Shown: piece after piece, positions 36,637 through 42,958 of the stretch | Layout of the letters: each line of letters starts with the position of its first letter | Position numbering within the stretch: position 1 is the first letter of the stretch | Notes under the pieces: generated by a model | Told to the model about the DNA's origin: nothing | What the model saw: only the letters and a program-made list of their open reading frames with translations | The model's database searches: none | Made by a program: the position numbers and the translations under genes | Assembly: GCF_000615845.1 (NCBI RefSeq) | Contig: NZ_BAML01000011.1 | Span: 1-42,958, forward strand | Origin: Ligilactobacillus hayakitensis DSM 18933 = JCM 14209 | GTDB lineage: Bacteria; Bacillota; Bacilli; Lactobacillales; Lactobacillaceae | Reading direction: 5' to 3' | Length of the DNA stretch: 42,958 bases

Positions 36637-37158
36637 TTATAATTCAACTTTCACGCGAAAAGCACGGTTAGAATAATAAGAATCTGCCCCGTTATGGTAA
36701 ATAAACACACATTCATAATGGTTATCACCAAAAATTGCTCCACCTAAATCCCGAATTTTTTCAGGCGTTTTTAACCAACTACTTGTCTTCAAGTCAACTG
36801 GAGTTATTGCTTGTAATTGTCGATAAGTTGCTTCATCCAACAATTCAACTTGGTGTTCTTGGGCTAATTCCATCGCACTAGTTTCTGGCGGAAATTTCTT
36901 TCGACTTTCGCGTGCTTGTTGATCATAACAAACTTTTACTCTACCTTTAGGTGATGCTTTTGAAAAGTCTGTAAAAATGTAACGATCTTTACTTTCATCA
37001 TACCCTAATAAAGCAGGTTCCCCTTTGGTTGCTTCCATCCACTCTAACGCCTTCAATGCGGTTGGATTTTCTTCAAGGCGTTGTTGAATTTCTTGCCAAT
37101 CTAAGTTTTCAAATCTACTTTTGTGTTCGTCAAACCGTTGTTTTAAAATTTTTAACAT
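36637..37158 (-). CDS. DUF4256 family protein
   Basis: A 173-aa cytoplasmic protein that fits DUF4256: an N-terminal helical part (RFDEHKSRFENLDWQEI), GEPALLGYDESKDRYIFTDFS, SPKGRVKVCYDQQARESRKKF, then KTSSWLKTPEKIRDLGGAIFGD and the end VFIYHNGADSYYSNRAFR. Function is unknown for the family. ATG 37158 is preceded by AGGTG at 7 nt; a GTG three codons earlier overlaps that site. No terminator is evident after its stop. Confidence 0.82.
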   Translation of the reverse strand: MLKILKQRFDEHKSRFENLDWQEIQQRLEENPTALKALEWMEATKGEPALLGYDESKDRYIFTDFSKASPKGRVKVCYDQQARESRKKFPPETSAMELAQEHQVELLDEATYRQLQAITPVDLKTSSWLKTPEKIRDLGGAIFGDNHYECVFIYHNGADSYYSNRAFRVKVEL

Positions 37159-37190
37159 AATTTTCACCTATATATTTCTTATCAATTTAA

Positions 37191-37226
37191 TACAAAAGAT
37201 TGAGAAAATTTTCCCAATCTTTTGTA
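37191..37226 (-). terminator. hairpin terminator after the zinc-ribbon gene
   Basis: TACAAAAGATTG (37191-37202) pairs with CAATCTTTTGTA (37215-37226); the interior AAAATTTT extends the stem. The T-tract is inside the stem rather than after it, so strength is uncertain. Confidence 0.6.
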
Positions 37227-37229
37227 AAG

Positions 37230-38141
37230 TTATTCGCTGGCAATTCTTTGCCAATTTTCAGCTACATCTGGATTACGCGTTGGTTTCCAAACATAACCAC
37301 CGTCTGAATTTTCACAAACTAAAGCAACTGGTTGCCCATTATGATATGAAAATGCATATGTAATGTGGCTTCCACCTGGTCGTCCTTGTTGTTGGCCGAC
37401 TTTATTATAGTTATACATTGACACAACATTGTAATCATGTGAGCCATTCTTAGAATCTGACCAACCAATATCTAAATCATTTCCGTGGCTTTCATAATAC
37501 TGTTGCCCGTCTAATGGCATGTCACTCTTAGTAGATTTAGTATATGTTTGATTCATAGTTGGAGCCCAAGAATCAAGAAATGATTTTAATTCCGATTCTT
37601 TATCAGAATTCCATTTATCTTTGTCATCTTTACTACTTGAACTTGCTGCTTTTTTTGATGTTGAGCCTTTAGCACTATCATTGTTAGCTACAGTTTTACT
37701 AGAATTAGCTGCATTCTTTTTAGCTCCTACCACAGTTTCTTTTTCTGGTTGAGCAAACACATGATTAAAGAAATAGTAATTTCCGGCAACTACAATTCCA
37801 GCAACCGCAACTAAAGTAATTACCCATAATAAAATATTATTCTTTTTCGATTTTTTTTGAACCGACATTTGTTCCGAGAACTGTTGATCGAAATATTGAT
37901 ATTGTTGTGGCATATCAATATTTTCTTGCATTTGTGATGCATCCGCCATTTGATTGTTATCATGGTTTTCTTGGGTCATATTGGAATTAGACGCATCATC
38001 AACTGTATTAATTTGTTGATTACCTTCTTGATTTACTTGTGATGATTGTTCTTCCAAATCTCCAACTTTAAATCCACAATTTTGACAAAAATTTTCACCT
38101 GGCCCTAAAGAATGCCCACAATTTTGACAAAAATTATTCAT
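37230..38141 (-). CDS. zinc-ribbon membrane protein with DUF4767 domain
   Basis: Protein of 303 aa. The N terminus has a zinc ribbon with two CxxC pairs (FCQNCGHSLGPGENFCQNCG, residues 4-23), followed by a Gln/Asn-rich linker, one membrane segment (~103-122, LLWVITLVAVAGIVVAGNYY), a Ser/Lys/Ala-rich stalk and a C-terminal ~125-aa domain of the DUF4767 type (DKWNSDKESELKSFLDSWAPTMNQTY). With the ribbon inside, the C-terminal domain should be extracellular. Function unknown; the layout suggests a sensor or anchor. ATG 38141 has a run of six G upstream as ribosome binding site. Confidence 0.82.
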   Translation of the reverse strand: MNNFCQNCGHSLGPGENFCQNCGFKVGDLEEQSSQVNQEGNQQINTVDDASNSNMTQENHDNNQMADASQMQENIDMPQQYQYFDQQFSEQMSVQKKSKKNNILLWVITLVAVAGIVVAGNYYFFNHVFAQPEKETVVGAKKNAANSSKTVANNDSAKGSTSKKAASSSSKDDKDKWNSDKESELKSFLDSWAPTMNQTYTKSTKSDMPLDGQQYYESHGNDLDIGWSDSKNGSHDYNVVSMYNYNKVGQQQGRPGGSHITYAFSYHNGQPVALVCENSDGGYVWKPTRNPDVAENWQRIASE

Positions 38142-38171
38142 ACTTGTTTTCCCCCCTAAAATAAATTGAAC

Positions 38172-38209
38172 ATATTTAAATTAAGCATTTAGCCATTTAA
38201 TTTAAATAT
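38172..38209. repeat. A/T-only inverted repeat at the end of the GT8 gene
   Basis: ATATTTAAATTAA (38172-38184) pairs with TTAATTTAAATAT (38197-38209). It overlaps the GT8 stop codon and lacks G-C pairs, so it is at best a weak terminator. Confidence 0.4.
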
Positions 38210-39366
38210 TTTTGAACTTCATTAACCATATCTTCGACATTTTCAGCTTCATATGCATAATCTACTCCATCGAAAGCCAAATCCTTATACGTTAAAACTG
38301 GAATATTTAATTTATTATAAAATTGACTATCTTTTTTCACATCATCATATTCACCGATCATAAGTACAGCTTTAATGTCATCATAGTTATAAAATTCTTT
38401 TTTGAACAATTCTTTAACAAAAATATTTGTTTGAGCCCCTAATCTGATAACCTTGAAACTTGCTTTTGTTGGTGCTACAACTATAAAGCTAACTTTGGGA
38501 AATGCTTTAGATAACTCCAAAATTCCCCGTAAATTTTCAGTCCTTGTATATACTAAAAACTGTTGCTTGCTTTGTTTTTCTTTATTTTTTTGAAGTGCTT
38601 GTCCGATACTCATAAAGTTAAACTCCCACCACTGGCGGCGACCACGAATTACTCCCCAGTCTCCCCAAGGTTTAGCAGGACCCGTAAAATGAATGATTTT
38701 TCCGCCTGCATATTCCCCAAATCTATCAAGATAACTTTGAGGGACTGCTAAAACGGTCGTTCCATGTTGAGCATTATATTCAATCGGTAATTCATAAATA
38801 TCTTCATAATCAAAATACCCATTGATTACATGTTGATCGTCGGCCTTCATATCAGTTTCAATTCGATTTTCAACTTCTGCTTTTAATCCTTCAACATATC
38901 CATTTTTTCTCCAAATTTCACAATCAATTAGCATCACGCCTGAATTATAACGATTTACTAAAGTCCTATAATTTAACCAGTCGATTGTCATTCCAATCCC
39001 TGAATCTAGTAACTCGACTGTAAATAATTCATCAATGTTTTCCGTTACAATAATATCACAATCTAAATATAGCACTCGATTTAAATCTGGTAACAAATCT
39101 GGCAACAATAAACGCGCATATGAAATTTTAGTAATATATTCAAACGATGCATCCCACTTTAATTCGTCTTCAGATATTTTCCAATCAATGACACGAATGT
39201 TTGTGCCACTTAATTCTTCTTTAAATTTAAAGAAAAATTCAAATGGGAGATCAGTATTTACAATATAAATATCCATATTGTCGTTATTTGCAATTAATGA
39301 TTTAATTGCTACTAAAACTTGTGTTACATATCTTTGATCAACACAAAATACAATGTTCTTTTTCAT
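38197..39366 (-). CDS. family 8 glycosyltransferase
   Basis: GT-A fold retaining glycosyltransferase of 389 aa. The metal-binding DxD is LDCD (102-104) in VLYLDCDIIV; NSGVMLIDCEIWR (~148) and ADDQHVINGYF (~174) follow, and the C-side HFTGPAKPWGDW (~228-239) carries the second metal ligand. The last ~110 residues form an additional domain not needed for GT8 catalysis. It is the last gene of the polysaccharide group with GT14 and a Gtf3-like enzyme, suggesting capsule or exopolysaccharide synthesis. ATG 39366 is preceded by AGGATGGG. Confidence 0.9.
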   Translation of the reverse strand: MKKNIVFCVDQRYVTQVLVAIKSLIANNDNMDIYIVNTDLPFEFFFKFKEELSGTNIRVIDWKISEDELKWDASFEYITKISYARLLLPDLLPDLNRVLYLDCDIIVTENIDELFTVELLDSGIGMTIDWLNYRTLVNRYNSGVMLIDCEIWRKNGYVEGLKAEVENRIETDMKADDQHVINGYFDYEDIYELPIEYNAQHGTTVLAVPQSYLDRFGEYAGGKIIHFTGPAKPWGDWGVIRGRRQWWEFNFMSIGQALQKNKEKQSKQQFLVYTRTENLRGILELSKAFPKVSFIVVAPTKASFKVIRLGAQTNIFVKELFKKEFYNYDDIKAVLMIGEYDDVKKDSQFYNKLNIPVLTYKDLAFDGVDYAYEAENVEDMVNEVQKYLN

Positions 39367-39385
39367 TTTCCCATCCTACTACTCT

Positions 39386-39742
39386 CTAAAATAGTAATGT
39401 CACTGCTGTAATAATAGCTAAACCACCTTGTTTTAAAAGGATACTTTTATCACTCGTAATCGCACCATATGCTGCTACTAAAATGATATATCCCATAAAA
39501 ATTCCTAACCAAACTGGATTAGGTTGGACATATAATGCAATCAAAACTAAAATTCCGATTAATAAATTATATACTCCTTGATTTTTAAAAAGTGTCTTCA
39601 CACTATCGCGATTTAATTCTGCTTCATCCATATTAAAAACACGCCCAGTATTTTTAGATGTTGTGGCAATTGTTTCTAAATAAAAAATATAAAAGAACTC
39701 TAGCGCAACCAAAGTTCCAAAAATCATTGTAAAAATTGACAT
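39386..39742 (-). CDS. DUF1304 family membrane protein
   Basis: Membrane protein of 118 aa with four hydrophobic segments. VALEFFYIFYLET (12-24), FKNQGVYNLLIGI (~52-64) and the GYIILVAAYGAIT block (~84-96) match DUF1304. Function unknown. It sits between the GT8 gene and the Gtf3-like gene, with gaps of 19 and 10 nt, and so is probably cotranscribed with them. Confidence 0.85.
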   Translation of the reverse strand: MSIFTMIFGTLVALEFFYIFYLETIATTSKNTGRVFNMDEAELNRDSVKTLFKNQGVYNLLIGILVLIALYVQPNPVWLGIFMGYIILVAAYGAITSDKSILLKQGGLAIITAVTLLF

Positions 39743-39752
39743 TTCTCTTACC

Positions 39753-40769
39753 TCATTTATTTGTTATTGCTTGTTTAATTGCATTTTTAATATATTCGCC
39801 ATTTCTTAACTTTTCGGCTAAGTTCATGGCATTATTTTTTAAAGTTAAATATGTTTCTTCTGACATATTTTCTAAAATTTGATCAAGTTCATTAAGATTA
39901 TCCACTGTAATTCCAACTTGATTTTTTTCAATAAATTCAGCCATTGCTGCTTTTTTCCAAATAATCACCGGAATTCCACTACTTAAATATAGCGAAGTTT
40001 TATGGGGATTATTATATTTCATATATTCTCCAAATGTTCCACTACAACGATCTAGGGTATCGCCATCCCAAATCAACCCAAAATTTTCATTTAAATATTT
40101 TGGTAATTCATCCGGAAGATACGCCCCCTGATAATCAACACAATTAGGATACTTATCTTTTTGATTAGGTCCATATACTGCCATCTTTGTCTTCTTAAAA
40201 TTAAGCTTCGTTAAAAATTCTGCCTTTTGTAGATTTCCTGCAAAGCACACACTTTGATTAAATTCTTTAATTGGTTGAATTGATTGGGGATTGAAATAAT
40301 CAAACACCCCTAACACAATCATTGGCGTTGTAACGCCTTTTTGTTGTAACCAATCTTTCATAGCTTCATTATGAACGATTAATGCATCAACTGCATTAAA
40401 GATTTCTAATTCGCCTTTTTCGAAGTTCTTATCACCAAGATATACGCGCAAAGTTTCCACATCATGCACCATAAAGATTAATTTAGCTCGCGTATTTTTC
40501 CGAATTCTCGTAATAATTTGCTTAGTTAAAAAAAGTGAGTAGATTGGATATTGAAAAATAATATTATCAACTTTTTGATGCTTTAAGAATTTAGGTAATT
40601 TGAATAAGCGATACATAACTTTATCAAAATGTGATACTGGCAAATCCATATCAATCACCTGATATCCTTGCTCTTTTAAAAAATAATTGATATCGGTTTT
40701 GGCTTTAGGACCGGCATCTTTACTTTTTTTACTTGTCTTTAAAACTGAATATAAGACTAAATTATTCAT
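39753..40769 (-). CDS. Gtf3-like sugar transferase
   Basis: Glycosyltransferase of 338 aa of the Gtf3/galactofuranosyltransferase-like type common in lactobacillus exopolysaccharide clusters. Visible are a short N-terminal half (GPKAKTDINYFLKEQGY, IFQYPIYS, KLIFMVHDVETLR), the donor half (VCFAGNLQKAEFL, ~188) and the GLIWDGDTLDRCSGTFGEYMKYNNPHK block (~235-262) with SSGIPVIIWKKAA (~268-280), typical for UDP-sugar binding in this group. The exact sugar is unknown. Its ATG overlaps the GT14 stop by 8 nt, so the two are coupled. Confidence 0.8.
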   Translation of the reverse strand: MNNLVLYSVLKTSKKSKDAGPKAKTDINYFLKEQGYQVIDMDLPVSHFDKVMYRLFKLPKFLKHQKVDNIIFQYPIYSLFLTKQIITRIRKNTRAKLIFMVHDVETLRVYLGDKNFEKGELEIFNAVDALIVHNEAMKDWLQQKGVTTPMIVLGVFDYFNPQSIQPIKEFNQSVCFAGNLQKAEFLTKLNFKKTKMAVYGPNQKDKYPNCVDYQGAYLPDELPKYLNENFGLIWDGDTLDRCSGTFGEYMKYNNPHKTSLYLSSGIPVIIWKKAAMAEFIEKNQVGITVDNLNELDQILENMSEETYLTLKNNAMNLAEKLRNGEYIKNAIKQAITNK

Positions 40770-41667
40770 GCTGCAATCCTTCCTTTATCCATTTCTTTAT
40801 AATTATTTTATCAACGTCTGCGTTAAATTTACGCGCAAACATCAGCCCTGATTCTTTTGCATTTTTTAAATCCTGAAAATCACTTTCCGTAAATGTCTTT
40901 GGACTACTATCTTTCTTCCCAAAATCAAGGTATCTTAAATTTCCTAAGGGAGAGATTGTAGCTTTGAGATTAGGATGGTTCATTACCATCGTTTGAATAA
41001 AGATTTCATCACACAAAATACTATGCTGATACATTTTTTTGATTTTTTCTTCTTGATGTAAAACCTCATCAACAACTTCTTCGGTAATACTTAACCAATT
41101 TGAACCGTATGCTAAATCCAATTGATATTTAGCGTACGCATTCAAGTGCAACATATTTTGAATTCCACGTTCACTTTTACGATACAAGCGAATTAAGATT
41201 TGTAAAATTTTATTATTCGTCGACCGGTAAGCCGAAATTTTAGGAAAAGCATGCTTAACAGCTACTCGGTTTTTTACTTCTCGATTAATCGGTAAAAACT
41301 CAATGAAATTTTCTCCTTGATGTTGCTCAAAAAATGCATGAATTTTTTTTTGACTTTGCAAAGGTAAGTCCTTGGCCGATAAAAAATGATAATAACTATA
41401 ATGTCCATTTTGATGAGCTGCCTTCATCAAAATAAGTTCACACCAGACTTGGTCCGGCGCTCCCCAATTCACGTTTAGCCGTTTAACAAAATAAACCTGA
41501 CTTCGTTTGATACAAGATTTAATTTTTCTTTGATTTTCAGAAGTTAATCTAACTTTTTTATCAATATGGATAAAAAAATCATTTTTAGCATCATCAAGTA
41601 ATGGTAACAAGATTTCAAGTTGTTCAAAATCTTGATCAGCCATAATTAAATATGCATGTTTGTTCAT
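40762..41667 (-). CDS. GT14 (core-2/I-branching-type) glycosyltransferase
   Basis: Protein of 301 aa of the family annotated as beta-1,6-N-acetylglucosaminyltransferase. Motifs: HAYLIMADQDFEQLE (4-18), FIHIDKKVRL (~31-40), VNWGAPDQVWCELILMKAA (~65-83), HFLSAKDLPLQ (~94-104), and GSNWLSITEEVVDEVL (~193-208). It probably adds a branching sugar to the local polysaccharide. An extended -10 TATACT (41708-41703) upstream suggests that it heads its own transcript downstream of the wzy terminator. Confidence 0.85.
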   Translation of the reverse strand: MNKHAYLIMADQDFEQLEILLPLLDDAKNDFFIHIDKKVRLTSENQRKIKSCIKRSQVYFVKRLNVNWGAPDQVWCELILMKAAHQNGHYSYYHFLSAKDLPLQSQKKIHAFFEQHQGENFIEFLPINREVKNRVAVKHAFPKISAYRSTNNKILQILIRLYRKSERGIQNMLHLNAYAKYQLDLAYGSNWLSITEEVVDEVLHQEEKIKKMYQHSILCDEIFIQTMVMNHPNLKATISPLGNLRYLDFGKKDSSPKTFTESDFQDLKNAKESGLMFARKFNADVDKIIIKKWIKEGLQHE

Positions 41668-41711
41668 TCTAAACGCTGCCTTTCCAAAAAATATCTCTTT
41701 TCTAGTATACC

Positions 41712-41738
41712 AAAAAAAGACTGACGTTTCGTCAGTCT
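41712..41738 (-). terminator. terminator after the wzy-like gene
   Basis: A 9-bp stem (41718-41726 with 41730-41738) with a 3-nt loop, followed on the minus strand by seven T. It overlaps the last base of the wzy-like frame. Confidence 0.9.
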
Positions 41739-42891
41739 CATTTGCTTTTATTCAAATTTTTCTTATTAATATTAGCTACCCCTGCAAATAAAATAAATGA
41801 GTATGCCATTTCCCATAAATGTTGATCAATTGCTGAACTTATGAGTGTTAGTATTAATACCAAAATAACGTCATAGCGCTTAAATTTCCAAGCTCTCATC
41901 ACTAAATAAAGCATATACATGATTATAATCGCAGTAAAAATAATCCCACACATCATAATTGCACGAATAATCGATGAATCAATATAAAAATAATTTTCAC
42001 CGGAATAATTCATTTCTCCCATTCCAATTTGCGGAATAAAGTTTCCTGTAAAGTTCATGGGATAGCGATGCATCGCCAAACTTCCTAATCCTAAACGCCC
42101 TGAAAGCCAATGATTCATGGTTGCCCAGACATGCGCATTAGGATTAAAATTAAATTTCCAGGTAAATAAAGTAAATGCCATAAAAAATCCAGGAATTACT
42201 GAAAGTAAAAATGGTATTCCTAATCTTTTTAGAACTCTTATAATCTTGTCATAGAAAACTAATAAGAAGAACGCTAATAGCATCAAAGCAAAATCTAAGC
42301 GCGTATCACTAACAATGTATGTCAGGATAATGATTGCCAAAAAAATTATCCAATGCCGGCGTTCGATTTTAAAGCCGCGATATAACATGTACGCTACCAT
42401 CAAATAAAAGATATGTGCCGCAAAATCAGACGGCGAAATAATTCCTAATGCATACCGAATATGAACGGTTCCATCCCGAAAGATATCTGATGAAGGATTA
42501 TTTTACGAATATATAACGTCGCCGTTATTATCAAACAACTCAATTCCGTCCAAAAATATGCCCGGACAATTTGTTTGAAATCCACATCTAATGCCGCCGT
42601 AATAAAACTGGCATAAATTATCATATCTTGTTCTTTTGAATTATATGACGCTAAGAAAATAACCATTAGTAATAATATTATGTAAAATTTCTTTTTTATA
42701 GCAATATTATCGATTAACAGTGGCTTTAATAATACTAATAAAGCGATAAGTTGAGTTATTTTAACTAAGTACCTTCCAAATTCAAAAGGCAAGGCCCACA
42801 TAATCGTGGTTCCTTGCATAAATAAGAGAACTAATTCAATGATAAAAAGCATCAGAAAATAATTTGATTTTTTTTCTTTTAAAAAGTTCAT
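41738..42891 (-). pseudogene. Wzy-like polysaccharide polymerase, broken by one-base loss and abutted by an IS
   Basis: Two adjacent frames form one ~384-aa membrane protein with about ten hydrophobic segments. The first (42891-42445) ends FGMEPFIFGMH-stop; the second continues to 41738. Adding one base at the TTT of TCTTTCGGG (near 42479-42481) reads FRDGTVHIRYALGIISPSDF, the R-x-x-x-G(F/I)xxP/S loop typical of O-antigen or EPS polymerases. The start ATG 42891 has no ribosome binding site because an insertion element end lies within a few bases. So it is probably not made normally, unless the missing base is a sequencing error and an upstream start is supplied by the element. Confidence 0.75.
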
Positions 42892-42895
42892 TGAT

Positions 42896-42958
42896 TTTAG
42901 GGCGGGATACCAGTGGTTTTAACCACTGGAGGGATAGCCCTCACTTGCAAGCTCTAAC
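42896..42958 (-). mobile_element. end of an IS200/IS605-type element with omega-RNA-like folding
   Basis: Just beyond wzy the composition changes. There is a 9-bp hairpin CCAGTGGTT/AACCACTGG (42910-42929), a second stem GAGGG/CCCTC (42929-42942), and AGGGC (42899-42903) can pair with GCCCT (42937-42941) as a pseudoknot. Such imperfect subterminal hairpins, without inverted termini, mark IS200/IS605 ends; the tnpB-proximal end also forms the omega RNA. TTGAT, a known target pentamer for some members, is at 42891-42895. The other end is outside the window. Confidence 0.6.
42919..42958 (-). CDS. possible C-terminal end of TnpB (partial)
   Basis: The minus strand entering the window reads LELASEGYPSSG and then TAA, overlapping the first hairpin arm. 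TnpB genes of IS605-type elements usually end inside this structured right end, so this is probably the last 13 codons of tnpB. It is too short for a firm call. Confidence 0.35.
   Translation of the reverse strand, partial: LELASEGYPSSG

Noticed and set aside
34428-37158. Possible sugar-utilisation operon (oxidoreductase, RpiB-like isomerase)
   Set aside because: The genes are separated by a plus-strand gene, terminators and other DUF genes, and no transporter or regulator is present.
38172-38209. Strong terminator after GT8
   Set aside because: The stem is A/T only and lies across the stop codon; kept only as a weak repeat.
1-42958. CRISPR arrays, rRNA genes and phage modules
   Set aside because: No regularly spaced repeats, no rRNA sequence and no integrase or structural phage genes were seen.

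Overview
The window looks like a chromosomal segment of a low-G+C lactic acid bacterium of the family Lactobacillaceae. It is AT-rich, with many bidirectional A/T-flanked terminators and strong GGAGG-type ribosome binding sites. It also carries families typical of lactobacilli (ClpE under a CtsR box, ptsHI, DUF1827, DUF4828, DUF4767, a YkuJ-like protein). I do not call a genus. Nearly all of it is ordinary core genome; the last ~5 kb is a variable polysaccharide gene group ending in an insertion sequence.

Layout. 1-290: no gene, but a near-consensus promoter reading leftward out of the window, surrounded by palindromic operator-like repeats. 330-6078 (minus strand): LTA synthase, a YkuJ-like protein, and a three-gene unit of two GT4 glycosyltransferases plus a flippase-like membrane protein that probably makes the glycolipid anchor of LTA. 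6209-8196: ptsH-ptsI with promoter and a candidate cre. 8386-12543: a small unknown protein, then clpE (frameshifted), DUF1827 and a MucBP/SH3-like gene (frameshifted). 12595-20217 (minus): RF3, a TagH-like ABC ATPase fused to a LysM domain, GpsA, an AI-2E family membrane protein, an Ntdp-like phosphatase and RlmD. 20290-24330: RecX, YihY, a LysM membrane protein, GalU and methionine aminopeptidase. 24441-31276: flavodoxin, GtrA, a YfhO-type membrane protein, UDP-GlcNAc 2-epimerase and a second large multi-membrane protein. 31342-38141: an APC permease, tRNA-Arg(CCT), a DEAD-box helicase, an oxidoreductase, an RpiB-like isomerase and several DUF proteins. 38197-42891 (minus): GT8, DUF1304, a Gtf3-like transferase, a GT14 enzyme and a broken Wzy-like polymerase. 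42896-42958: one end of an IS200/IS605-type element.

How it fits together. An unusual share of the genes serve the envelope: G3P supply (gpsA), UDP-glucose (galU), UDP-ManNAc (mnaA), glycolipid anchor (two GT4s), LTA polymerisation (ltaS), probable LTA glycosylation (gtrA plus yfhO), and LysM-tethered proteins. The most unusual single gene is the TagH-like LysM fusion, whose ATPase site is degenerate at three catalytic positions. Three genes (clpE, the MucBP gene, the wzy-like gene) are each broken by what looks like loss of one base; two of these fall in the same TCTTTC context, so sequence error must be excluded before calling real gene decay.
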